Positions 45,357 to 53,316 of a stretch of 64,000 bases of DNA are shown one piece after another. The first letter of the stretch is position 1. Each line of letters starts with the position of its first letter. The stretch is from Bacillota bacterium (lineage in GTDB: Bacteria; Bacillota_I; Bacilli_A; RF39; UBA660): assembly GCA_023460995.1 (NCBI GenBank), contig JAEWOE010000006.1:124001-188000 (forward strand), in the 5' to 3' direction. The position numbers were made by a program, and so were the translations under genes. The notes under the pieces are model-generated. The model was not told the DNA's origin. It saw only the letters and a list, made by a program, of their open reading frames with translations, and did no database searches.

Positions 45357-46028
45357 ATGAAAAAAATAATTATTCTGTTTCTAATAACTATCTTTATATT
45401 TCTTATATACAATCTTACTAGAGATAGTAAAATATACTATTTGAATATTGGTGATGGCATTGCACTAGGTAAAAATAAAATTGATCAAAATATAGGTTAT
45501 GATAAAATTATAATTAAATATTTGAAAGAAAATAACAAGTTTGAAAAATATAATAATACTTATACTAATATTAATTATAGAACAACTGATTTAATAACTA
45601 TGATTAAAAATAATGAATTGTATAACAATACAACTATACAAAATGATTTAATCAAAGCTGACATAATAACAATTTCCTTGGGAATCAATGATCTACTTCC
45701 ATATGGAAAAAATTCAATAATATTAAGTAATGAAGAAATTTATGAATTAGCGTCTGATTTTGACCAATTGTTTTCTATATTAAGAGAAAATTCAAAAGAA
45801 AAAATTTACTTTATTGGTATCTATAATCCAAATTTGGGAAATAAATATAATAATATGATTAATGGTCTAAACAGCATTTTAAAGCAAAAATCTATTAAGT
45901 ATGAAATAACTTATATTGATATATTTAATGATATGTTAGAACAAGATAATTTAGAGTTAAACTCTATTTTCCCTACAGAAGTAGGTTATAAATTAATATC
46001 TGATAAAATAATTGAATTATTAGACTAA
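45357..46028 (+). CDS. SGNH/GDSL-type hydrolase, membrane-anchored or secreted
   Basis: The 223-residue protein starts with a signal or anchor helix (KKIIILFLITIFIFLIYNL). The hydrolase core shows YYLNIGDGIALG (block I, in which the nucleophilic Ser of GDS appears as Gly), SLGINDLLPYG (block III with Gly-Ile-Asn-Asp) and a C-terminal IFPTEVGYKLISDKI in place of the Asp-x-x-His block. Two key residues differ from the canonical set, so it may have lost activity or use an altered site. ATG 45357 follows SD GGGGTGA. Confidence 0.7.
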   Translation: MKKIIILFLITIFIFLIYNLTRDSKIYYLNIGDGIALGKNKIDQNIGYDKIIIKYLKENNKFEKYNNTYTNINYRTTDLITMIKNNELYNNTTIQNDLIKADIITISLGINDLLPYGKNSIILSNEEIYELASDFDQLFSILRENSKEKIYFIGIYNPNLGNKYNNMINGLNSILKQKSIKYEITYIDIFNDMLEQDNLELNSIFPTEVGYKLISDKIIELLD

Positions 46029-46056
46029 AATGATATAATTAGATTGGAGGTGCATT

Positions 46057-46701
46057 ATGTATAATAAATTATTTGCAAAAGTTTTTGGTTGGATGTTTAT
46101 TGGACTGATGATTACTTTTTCTACTGCTTATTATGTATCAAATAGTGAAACAATGATTCAGAATATTTTTTCAACAAGTTTATATTGGATAATTTTTATT
46201 CTAGAGTTTGCTCTTGTTGTATTTTTAAGTTCAAGAGCAATGAAGATGCAATATAGTACTGCAGCAATAGTATTTTGTTTATATTCTTTTGTTACGGGTT
46301 TAACCTTTTCAGTATTCTTCTTAATGTTTACTATGGAAAGTATTTTATTTATATTTGCTTTAACTGCTATAATATTTGGTATATTTTCCTTATTAGGTTT
46401 TTTAACTAATATTGACCTTTCAAAATATTCAACAATTCTTTTTATGGGATTAATTGGAATAATAATAGCTTCATTAGTTAATATTTTTATAGGAAATACG
46501 ACTTTAGAATTAATTATATCATGGGTCACTGTTGGATTATTTGTTGGAATGACCGCATATGATGTTCAAAAAATTAAAAGATTGTTAGATTATGGAGTTA
46601 ATCAAAATAATATGGCAATTGTGGGTGCACTTGAATTATATTTAGACTTCATTAACATATTTATAAGTTTATTAAGAATATTTGGAAATTCAAAAGATTA
46701 G
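46057..46701 (+). CDS. Bax inhibitor-1/YccA family membrane protein
   Basis: The 214-residue protein has seven hydrophobic segments, starting LFAKVFGWMFIGLMITFSTA. The family motif lies at the end: GLFVGMTAYDVQKIKRLLD (about 165-183) and GALELYLDFINIFISLLRIF. The conserved acidic residues (D in YDVQ, E and D in ALELYLD) are those of the pH-sensing calcium-leak site. It has its own SD GGAGGTG and a TATAAT-like -10 near 46033. Confidence 0.92.
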   Translation: MYNKLFAKVFGWMFIGLMITFSTAYYVSNSETMIQNIFSTSLYWIIFILEFALVVFLSSRAMKMQYSTAAIVFCLYSFVTGLTFSVFFLMFTMESILFIFALTAIIFGIFSLLGFLTNIDLSKYSTILFMGLIGIIIASLVNIFIGNTTLELIISWVTVGLFVGMTAYDVQKIKRLLDYGVNQNNMAIVGALELYLDFINIFISLLRIFGNSKD

Positions 46702-46703
46702 TG

Positions 46704-46733
46704 TTGACTTTTGCAAGATAATATTGTTATAAT
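46704..46733 (+). promoter_or_regulatory. Promoter of rpmE
   Basis: TTGACT (46704-46709), 18-base spacer, TATAAT (46728-46733). A small leader hairpin (CTATGACTA with TAGTTATGG) lies between the promoter and the ribosome site, a possible place for L31 feedback control. Confidence 0.75.
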
Positions 46734-46787
46734 ATAAAAGCAAAATTACTATGACTATTATTAGTTATGGCGGAAGGAGAACAGAAT

Positions 46788-46997
46788 ATGAAGAAGAATA
46801 TTCATCCAAATTATGTTGAAACAAAAGTAACATGTGCTTGTGGAAATGCTTTTACAGTTAAATCTAACAAACCTGAATTACACGTTGAAGTTTGTGATCA
46901 ATGTCATCCATTCTTTACTGGTAAACAAGGTACTGCAACTAAAACAGGACGTGTTGAAAAGTTCAATCGTAAATATGGAATTAATTCAGAAAAATAA
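46788..46997 (+). CDS. rpmE: 50S ribosomal protein L31, zinc-binding form
   Basis: The 69-residue protein starts MKKNIHPNYVETKVTCACGN. The zinc cysteines of the C+ form are present (CAC near 16-18; CDQC near 36-39), and KTGRVEKFNRKYG closes the protein. I start it at ATG 46788 with GAAGGAGA upstream; the longer frame begins within the ribosome-site region. The zinc-free paralogue is not in the window. Confidence 0.96.
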   Translation: MKKNIHPNYVETKVTCACGNAFTVKSNKPELHVEVCDQCHPFFTGKQGTATKTGRVEKFNRKYGINSEK

Positions 46998-47061
46998 TAT
47001 AGCAATATATTATTTTTTTTATCTTATTATGCTATAATGTATACTATACAGGGTGGTAAAA

Positions 47062-48177
47062 ATGAATGATATAGATAAGAATATAACAAAATACTTATTA
47101 ATAACTTTAGCTACTTTAATAATAATAATGATTATGTATCCTGTTTATAAAATAACAACAAAAGAAAAAAACAAAAATTCTTTTGAAGATACTATCAATA
47201 ATATAATAGCAACCGCTAAAGAATATTATACTAATAATACTATTTTTGAAGATGACTATGCCGTATTTACAATTAAAGATGGAAAAATAATTGAAGAAGG
47301 TTTAAATTATTTTGGTCAATTACCAAAGTCTGGATCTATTTTAATAAATAGTTCTGGTGATATACAAATAATAGCAAATGATGACAACTGGTGTGCCACT
47401 AAAAGATATACAGATAACTCTTTTAATATTGAAGAGTATTCAAATAACTGTGGAGTAATAAAGTCTACAAAGTTGGGAAATATTAATGTTGCTCTTTCTA
47501 ATAATGCAGATGGTCTATATCAGGAAGGACAAACTTTTTATTATCGCGGTTCAAATCCTAGTAATTATATAGAAATAAATAATATATTATTTAGAATATT
47601 ATCAATAGATGAAAATGGTAATTTGAAGTTGGTTTCAAATGATGTATTATTTAGTAGAGCTTGGAATTTAAAATCTCTTACTAATAATAATTATGATATT
47701 TTAGATGAAGATAATCTAGCTTACTATTTAAATTACTTAGATATCTCCAATGAATCATTTGACAAGCTTAGACAAAATACTGATGTTTTTGAATATAGTT
47801 GGGATAATTTTCAGTTTGATTATACACACGATATGAATCATGAATCATTTGACAATGAAAAGAATAGGAAAAACATTATGGCCGTTGTTGGTTTAATTTC
47901 AGTTCCTGAGTACGCTAGGGCTTCATTAAATGAGGACTGTAGTATTAATATTTTACGTAATGAGAGTTGTGGAAAAAATAATTATCTTAGTATAGACGAA
48001 AAATTTTTTACTATGTCTACTAGTAGTGATTCTGTTTGGGCTGTAAGTAACAATGGTAAATTATTTGAGACTAGTCTTAATATTTCCCAAGGTATTAGGC
48101 CTGTAATTGTTATAAGTAAAACTATTGATTTAAAAGGAAAAGGAACAATTGATAATCCTTATAAAATAAACAAATAA
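47062..48177 (+). CDS. Pilin-like membrane protein lacking the prepilin cleavage motif
   Basis: The 371-residue protein begins with a short cytoplasmic part and one membrane helix (YLLITLATLIIIMIMYPVY, about 12-30). NSFEDTINNIIATAKEYYTNN follows, the same juxtamembrane pattern (F-T-I-I-A-Y) seen in the two prepilin-like proteins at 35539 and 56246. It has no GFTLVE cleavage site. The extracellular part has several cysteines and ends in GIRPVIVISK and GTIDNPYKI. It has an extended -10 (TGCTATAAT near 47030) and a strong terminator. Function is unknown; a surface or pilus-related role is inferred. Confidence 0.65.
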   Translation: MNDIDKNITKYLLITLATLIIIMIMYPVYKITTKEKNKNSFEDTINNIIATAKEYYTNNTIFEDDYAVFTIKDGKIIEEGLNYFGQLPKSGSILINSSGDIQIIANDDNWCATKRYTDNSFNIEEYSNNCGVIKSTKLGNINVALSNNADGLYQEGQTFYYRGSNPSNYIEINNILFRILSIDENGNLKLVSNDVLFSRAWNLKSLTNNNYDILDEDNLAYYLNYLDISNESFDKLRQNTDVFEYSWDNFQFDYTHDMNHESFDNEKNRKNIMAVVGLISVPEYARASLNEDCSINILRNESCGKNNYLSIDEKFFTMSTSSDSVWAVSNNGKLFETSLNISQGIRPVIVISKTIDLKGKGTIDNPYKINK

Positions 48178-48215
48178 AAGATCTAAGCGTAATTAACGTC
48201 TTAGATCTTTTATTT
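48176..48215 (+). terminator. Strong terminator after the pilin-like gene
   Basis: AAAAGATCTAAG pairs with CTTAGATCTTTT, and CGT/ACG extends the stem inside. It is symmetric and could act in both directions. Confidence 0.9.
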
Positions 48216-48302
48216 ATAAAGCATAGTAACAGCTGACTTAATAACGCTTTTACACTTTTGTAAATAAAAATGTCCAATTTGTTCAAAATATAATTTTACA
48301 TA

Positions 48303-48330
48303 TTGTCAAAGAAAAAAGGGGTGCTATAAT
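48303..48330 (+). promoter_or_regulatory. Promoter of the structured RNA / FIST leader
   Basis: TTGTCA (48303-48308), 16-base spacer and TATAAT (48325-48330) with a TG extension (TGCTATAAT). The start would be near 48337. The downstream TAATTAAACTAG is shared with two prepilin-like gene promoters. Confidence 0.82.
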
Positions 48331-48408
48331 TAAACTAGAGGAGGACAGATAGATTGGTAAAATGAAATATCATATTTATTCAAACTGTGAGTAGATTAAA
48401 TATGAGGT

Positions 48409-48524
48409 ATTTATTAATACGTCAAGACCAGATGGTACGGGTTAATAAATGTAGTTATTAACAAGTAATATAAAATTTAAAATCTTATTATTTTTGTCAA
48501 GACCAAATGGTACGAACTTAATAA
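48409..48524 (+). repeat. Pair of hairpins with a shared loop
   Basis: Both loops read GTCAAGACC, A, R, ATGGTACG. The first stem is ATTTATTAA/TTAATAAAT, the second TTATTA/TAATAA. Inside each, ACC pairs with GGT across a four-base loop and a CAAG bulge. One neighbouring pair changes from C-G to T-G, keeping the pairing. Confidence 0.8.
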
Positions 48525-48906
48525 TTTAATTTAAATTTAAATAGAAAATAAGATGATAATAACAAATTATGCTATGTTATATCTTTATTAATTTCATTTA
48601 AATTACATATAACGACTTCTATATGTATTATTGAATTTTATATTTACAAGTAATATCTATTTCATTGTTAATACTATATTTGATAAATAATTATATTACA
48701 ATTGGGTAGTAATATAAGTAATTCATTTGGGCATGAATTACATGACTAAAATATAGTGTAAATAAGTATTTTAGTAAGAATAAAACTTTAGAGTTATAAG
48801 ATGTTATGCTTAAAGATAAATTTAAAACTTAAAATACACTTTATAATAAGAAAATTAGATATCTAAATACTAGATTGGTATTAGGTGTAATTTAATATAT
48901 ATCTTG

Positions 48907-49063
48907 AATTCCAAATAAATGTAAGAATAATATGAGAAAAAGGGAAAAGTAGAAATTTATATATTAAATTAAAAACGTTATTAATTAATCCTTTGCGTTT
49001 AATTAACTTTTAATTCCAAATAAATGTAAGAATAATATGAGAAAAAGGGAAAAGTAGAAATTT
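48907..49063 (+). repeat. Identical 52-bp direct repeats 105 bases apart
   Basis: Copies at 48907-48958 and 49012-49063 start AATTCCAAATAAATG and end GTAGAAATTT, with no mismatch. Flanks differ in sequence but form a closing helix in the same register in both copies. Confidence 0.95.
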
Positions 49064-49141
49064 TAATTAAACCTTGAGAATAATTATATAAAATTTTAAG
49101 AATCAAAAAGAATATAAAGAATATTTAGGAGGAATAAATAT

Positions 49142-50305
49142 ATGAAGTCTAATGTTGGATATAGTACATTAGAATCTGCTTTTGAGGCAGGTAAAGAAAC
49201 TGCTGAAAAGGCGATGCAAGGCTTAAAAGGTTCTAAAGTCGGTATGTTATTTACATCAGTTGATTATAATCAAACTGATGTAATGAAAGGTATAAAATCA
49301 GTAGTTGGTGATACTCCTATAGTAGGTTGTACATCTTCAGGAGCAATTATAGTTCCTGATGGTGTCATAACTTCTGAACATGGTTTTGCCGGTATGCTAT
49401 TACTAGATGATGAAAGTATGGTAGTAGGTGCAGCTGGTAGCTCTTTAAAAAATGGTGATGCTCGTGAAACTGGGCGTATGGTGGCTATGGAAGCTCTTGA
49501 TAGAGCTGGATTAGATTATGCTCCATCATATTATTACATGGTTGCATCTCCAAAAGAAGAAGAATACTATGTAAAAGGTATTCAAGATGTTATTGGTGAT
49601 GTTCCATTCTTTGGAGGAAGTGCAGCAGATAATAAAATATCTGGTGATTGGTCAATATTTTGTGATGGAACTTCATTCTCTGATGGTGTTGCAGTAATAT
49701 TTTTCTATACAGACAAACCAATAGAAACAGTTTATACAGGTGCTTATCATGAATCTAAAAATGTAGGTATAATTACAAAAATAGATGGTGATAGAAAATT
49801 AGTTGAAATCGATGGCGTTCCAGCACTTAAAAAATATGCTGAATGGACAAATAAAAAACCTGAAGAATTAATGGGAATGGATTTGTTAGTCGCAAGTATC
49901 ACTGCTCCTCTTGGAGTAAAAGATACAATTGGAGACTTAATTGCAATTCGTCATCCTATGGGTGGTAACGAAGACTATAGTATTAATGTCGGCAATAAAT
50001 TAGCTGTTAATACAGCAGTAATTCAAATGGAAGCAACAGTAGACGAATTAATTAGTTCTACTGGTGTGACATTAAAAGAACTAAATAATAAGTTAGATGT
50101 TCCTGCTGGTTATTTTTTAGTACACTGTGGTGGTAGAAAAGTTGGTATTGGAGATCGTATTGAAGAAGTTCATAAAGAATTAGTTAAAGCTTCAAAAGGT
50201 GTTCCATTTATTACAATATTTACATTTGGTGAATATGGATATAATGAACATACAAGAAATACTTGCGGTGGATTAATGTTATCTTTCACAGGTTTTGAAA
50301 AATAA
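49142..50305 (+). CDS. FIST-domain protein (FIST_N plus FIST_C)
   Basis: The 387-residue soluble protein has FIST-family landmarks. The N-terminal domain reads VGMLFTSVDYN near 34, PIVGCTSSGAI near 60 and VPFFGGSAADN near 155. The C-terminal domain carries DLIAIRHPMG near 262 and FLVHCGGRKVGIGDRI near 325, ending in FTFGEYG and a conserved cysteine (TCGGLMLSF). FIST domains are thought to sense small ligands such as amino acids and usually sit in signalling proteins. Here the domain stands alone, 11 bases before an aldehyde dehydrogenase gene and behind an 800-nt structured leader. SD AGGAGG lies upstream. Confidence 0.88.
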   Translation: MKSNVGYSTLESAFEAGKETAEKAMQGLKGSKVGMLFTSVDYNQTDVMKGIKSVVGDTPIVGCTSSGAIIVPDGVITSEHGFAGMLLLDDESMVVGAAGSSLKNGDARETGRMVAMEALDRAGLDYAPSYYYMVASPKEEEYYVKGIQDVIGDVPFFGGSAADNKISGDWSIFCDGTSFSDGVAVIFFYTDKPIETVYTGAYHESKNVGIITKIDGDRKLVEIDGVPALKKYAEWTNKKPEELMGMDLLVASITAPLGVKDTIGDLIAIRHPMGGNEDYSINVGNKLAVNTAVIQMEATVDELISSTGVTLKELNNKLDVPAGYFLVHCGGRKVGIGDRIEEVHKELVKASKGVPFITIFTFGEYGYNEHTRNTCGGLMLSFTGFEK

Positions 50306-50316
50306 TTGGAGGCTTT

Positions 50317-51753
50317 ATGAAAAGTTTAATTGGTAAAAATTGGGTTGATTCAAATGATGGTAAGGTTATAGAAGTCTATAACCCTGCCACAAATGAACTT
50401 ATAGACACTGTTCCAAGTCTAACAAAGGAGCAAATTGATGAAGCTGTGGCAGAAGCAAAGAAAGCACAAAAAAGCTGGGAAGAAATACCACTGCATAAGA
50501 GATGTTCTATTTTAATGAAATTTGCTAGTTTAGTTGAAAGGGATAAAGCATCTTTAGCTAAAACTTTATCAGATGAAACAGGCAAGCCTATTCGAGAGGC
50601 AATAGCAGAAATCGGAAATATTCAAATTGGTGTTCCTGCTTACGTTGAAAAAGCAAAACACGAATATGGCAATGTAATACATAGAGGTAGTGAAATGGGT
50701 CAAGAAAATACTATTCAGTATACCATCCAACAACCTCTTGGGGTAATGGTAGCAATTATACCATTTAATTTTCCAAGTGATATTTTTATAAATAAAATAC
50801 CACCTGCTCTTATAATGGGAAATTCTTGTATATTAAAACCTGCAAGTATTAATCCATTAACATTAACTAAATATGTAGAGTTATTAAAAGAAGCTGGAGT
50901 TCCAGATGGTGTTATAGAAGTAGTACATGGTTCAGGATCTGTAGTTGGGAAAGCCTTAACAATGAATCCAGATGTTTCAATAGTGTCTTTAACAGGTTCG
51001 ACGGAAGCTGGTATAGATGCTGCTAAAAATGTAGTAGAACATTGTGGCCATAGTTCATTAGAATTAGGCGGAAACGATGCATTCATCATTTGCGCAGATG
51101 GTGATATAGATTTAGCAGTTACCGAAACAGTATGGGGTAGACTTTATAATACTGGACAAGTATGTTGTGCTTCAAAAAGATTCTTAGTAGAAAATAGTAT
51201 AAAAGATGAGTATATTAACAAAATGGTAGAAAAAATTAAAACTCTAAAAGTTGGTATGCCTTCTGAAATGTCAACTGATATTGGATGCTTAGTTAGTGAA
51301 GATGCTGCGATAGAAGTTGAAAGACAGGTTAATGAAACAGTAGCTGCAGGTGCACAAGTTGTAATTGGTGGTAGAAGAAATGGTGCCTTCTATGAGCCAA
51401 CAATTTTAAATAATATAACCAAAGATATGGATGTAGCAAAAGACATGGAAATCTTTGGACCGGTTATCTCCGTTATAGGATTTGATACATTAGAAGAAGC
51501 AATTAAAATTGCTAATCAATCAAAGTATGGATTAAGTGGATCAATAATTACTCGTGATATTAGTAAAGCATTAAAAACCTCAGAACTTATGGAGTGCGGT
51601 GGTTTTGTTGTAAATGGTGCTAGTTTCTTTAGATCATTTGAGCAACCATTTGGAGGATGGAAGTATTCTGGAATAGGTAATGAAGGAATAATGACAACTC
51701 TTAAAGAAATGTCTCGAATGAAAACTATTATATTAAAAAATGTAATAAAATAA
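50317..51753 (+). CDS. NAD(P)-dependent aldehyde dehydrogenase
   Basis: The 478-residue protein of the ALDH superfamily oxidises an aldehyde to the acid. The cofactor-binding region PFNFPSDIFINKIPPALIMG lies near 151, with SLTGSTEAG near 225. The catalytic Glu is in LELGGNDAF near 248 and the catalytic Cys in NTGQVCCASKRF near 281. GPVISVIGFDTLEEA lies near 382. It resembles succinate-semialdehyde or lactaldehyde dehydrogenases, but the substrate cannot be fixed by eye. SD GGAGG precedes it. The operon with the FIST gene suggests that the FIST protein senses or supplies a related metabolite. Confidence 0.92.
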   Translation: MKSLIGKNWVDSNDGKVIEVYNPATNELIDTVPSLTKEQIDEAVAEAKKAQKSWEEIPLHKRCSILMKFASLVERDKASLAKTLSDETGKPIREAIAEIGNIQIGVPAYVEKAKHEYGNVIHRGSEMGQENTIQYTIQQPLGVMVAIIPFNFPSDIFINKIPPALIMGNSCILKPASINPLTLTKYVELLKEAGVPDGVIEVVHGSGSVVGKALTMNPDVSIVSLTGSTEAGIDAAKNVVEHCGHSSLELGGNDAFIICADGDIDLAVTETVWGRLYNTGQVCCASKRFLVENSIKDEYINKMVEKIKTLKVGMPSEMSTDIGCLVSEDAAIEVERQVNETVAAGAQVVIGGRRNGAFYEPTILNNITKDMDVAKDMEIFGPVISVIGFDTLEEAIKIANQSKYGLSGSIITRDISKALKTSELMECGGFVVNGASFFRSFEQPFGGWKYSGIGNEGIMTTLKEMSRMKTIILKNVIK

Positions 51754-51756
51754 ATA

Positions 51757-51785
51757 AAAGGTTCTTAAGTTAAGAACCTTTTTTT
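51757..51785 (+). terminator. Terminator of the FIST-ALDH operon
   Basis: AAAGGTTCTT pairs with AAGAACCTTT around AAGTT, followed by T5. Confidence 0.9.
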
Positions 51786-51832
51786 GATATACTTAATTGT
51801 CTAATTTATGATATAATTTATATGGTGATGAT

Positions 51833-52393
51833 ATGAAAGAAAAAGAAATAAAAAAACCAGAGAAAAGAAAAACAAAAAAAGAAATAGTTAAGATGCTTTT
51901 AAATAACGGAACGATGAATGATGTTGAAGATGAAAATGAGTTATTAGATGCACTAATAGATAATCCAATTGCCATTGATGTTGATAAGGAAGAATTAAAA
52001 TCATTAAAGTTTGGAGATAAGATAGCCGATAAAGTTACCGAAGGTGCAGGAAGCTGGAACTTCATAATCGGATTTATATTATTCTTAATTATATGGATAA
52101 CACTAAATATATTTTTTATTGAATTAGACAAGTTTCCATTTATACTATTAAATTTATTATTATCTTGTATAGCTGCTCTTCAGGCTCCAGTAATTTTAAT
52201 GAGCCAAAATAGACAGGCTAAGAAAGATAGTTTAAGAAACCAAAATGATTTTAGAATAGATTTAAAAAGTGAATTAATTCTTGAAGAACTACATGATAAA
52301 ATGGAAAAAATAATTGAAAATCAAAAAAAGATTATTAAAGAATTAGAATTAGAAAAAAATAATAATAGTAATGAAAATGATTTGACACAATAG
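51833..52393 (+). CDS. DUF1003 membrane protein
   Basis: The 186-residue protein has the DUF1003 core: a region starting FGDKIADKVTEGAGSWNF (about 63-80), two membrane helices (FIIGFILFLIIWITLNIFF and a second) and the signature PFILLNLLLSCIAALQAPVI, followed by LMSQNRQAKKD. Charged, probably coiled-coil ends flank the membrane part. Function is unknown in the family. A TATAAT near 51812 and SD GGTGAT show a separate unit. Confidence 0.9.
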   Translation: MKEKEIKKPEKRKTKKEIVKMLLNNGTMNDVEDENELLDALIDNPIAIDVDKEELKSLKFGDKIADKVTEGAGSWNFIIGFILFLIIWITLNIFFIELDKFPFILLNLLLSCIAALQAPVILMSQNRQAKKDSLRNQNDFRIDLKSELILEELHDKMEKIIENQKKIIKELELEKNNNSNENDLTQ

Positions 52394-52536
52394 TCATAAA
52401 TATTTTACATATTGCAGTTATTTTTATCAAAAATGCAATGTTTTTTAAAAATAGTAAATACTATAATTAGATTATAATTTTAAAATATAGATATTGAAAG
52501 TAATATATTTCAAAGATATATCAAGATGGAGGAAAT

Positions 52537-53079
52537 ATGAAGATAGGAATAGCTAATGATCATCGTGGTGTAAACAGAAAAAATGAAATAATAAAATATT
52601 TAAAAAGAAAAAAGTATGAAGTTATAGATTTTGGAACAAATACTTCTGAATCTGTTGATTATCCTATTTATGCTTTTGAACTTGCTAAAAAAGTTAGTCA
52701 TAAAGAAGTCGACTTTGGAATATTATTATGTGGGACAGGTGTAGGTATGTGCATTGCCGCAAATAAAGTTGACGGAATTAGATGTGCAAAAGTAGATAAT
52801 ATAAATGATGCAAAATTAACGCGACTACATAATGATGCAAATATTTTAGCACTAAGTTCAAATATAAGTTTGATCAGAACTAAGGATATTTTGGATGTTT
52901 TCTTAAAGACAAAATTTTCAGAAGAAGAAAGACATATAAGACGTATTAATATGATTAATGCATATATAAAGGATTCAGTATTAGAAGAAAATGATTATTC
53001 TATGAATAAAGAGCAAATAGAAGCAGAAAATAATATAGAACAATCATCTACTATCGCTGCTAAAGAAAATGACAATTAA
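52537..53079 (+). CDS. rpiB: Ribose-5-phosphate isomerase B (RpiB/LacAB family)
   Basis: RpiB interconverts ribose 5-phosphate and ribulose 5-phosphate. The 180-residue protein has IANDHRGVNRKNEI at the start and the active-site loop ILLCGTGVGMCIAANK (about 67-82) with the catalytic cysteine. HNDANILALSS and the C-terminal substrate-binding region SEEERHIRRI are also present. An extra tail of about 35 mostly acidic residues (from about 145) goes beyond the roughly 150-residue norm. The stop overlaps the next gene by 11 bases. Confidence 0.93.
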   Translation: MKIGIANDHRGVNRKNEIIKYLKRKKYEVIDFGTNTSESVDYPIYAFELAKKVSHKEVDFGILLCGTGVGMCIAANKVDGIRCAKVDNINDAKLTRLHNDANILALSSNISLIRTKDILDVFLKTKFSEEERHIRRINMINAYIKDSVLEENDYSMNKEQIEAENNIEQSSTIAAKENDN

Positions 53080-53266
53080 GGCTATACTATATATTATTGC
53101 TGTTCCATGCAGTTTATATGCTTTGCAAAGTCTTAATTTTGATAAGTTCTTAAAACCAAATAAGATAATACAAGCAAGAACACTTGTTTTGTTATTATCA
53201 TTAGGAATATCTTATTTAGCAGTTAATTTCTTATATGATTTTTTTATAAATACAAAAGTTATTTAA
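53069..53266 (+). CDS. DUF1146 small membrane protein (YwzB-like)
   Basis: The 65-residue protein has two hydrophobic segments, SLNFDKFLKPNKIIQARTLV between them and LGISYLAVNFLYDFF at the end, the DUF1146 pattern. In Bacillus the homologue ywzB lies between the atp operon and murAA-spoIID, so its position next to spoIID is conserved. It starts inside the end of rpiB. Function unknown. Confidence 0.82.
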   Translation: MTIKAILYIIAVPCSLYALQSLNFDKFLKPNKIIQARTLVLLLSLGISYLAVNFLYDFFINTKVI

Positions 53267-53316
53267 ATTATTAAGATTAGTGGTGTAAGTAGTATGATTT
53301 ACCAAAGGTGATGAAT

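Larger units (their letters stand above)
48337..49130 (+). ncRNA. Candidate large structured RNA (or about 800-nt leader) upstream of the FIST gene
   Basis: No credible protein gene lies here; a 10-codon frame at 48362 is the longest with any ribosome-site context. Two hairpins carry the same loop sequence GTCAAGACCARATGGTACG (48409-48450 and 48485-48524). Perfect hairpins follow at 48604-48627 (8 bp), 48691-48717, 48718-48741 and 48745-48775 (9 bp each). Two identical 52-nt modules (48907-48958, 49012-49063) are closed by different helices: 14 bp (48888-48901 with 48958-48971) and 10 bp (48997-49006 with 49063-49072). No terminator was seen before the FIST gene, so it may be a leader acting on that gene or a processed RNA. 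I do not recognise the class. Confidence 0.75.

Noticed and set aside
48362..48394. Ten-codon frame (MKYHIYSNCE) near the start of the structured RNA, as a leader peptide
   Set aside because: The SD-like GAGGAGGA lies about 15 bases away and there is no run of regulatory codons; it is too weak to annotate.
48907..49063. 52-bp direct repeat as a CRISPR or transposon remnant
   Set aside because: There are only two copies and no spacer pattern or target duplication, and each is enclosed by its own helix, which fits RNA structure better.
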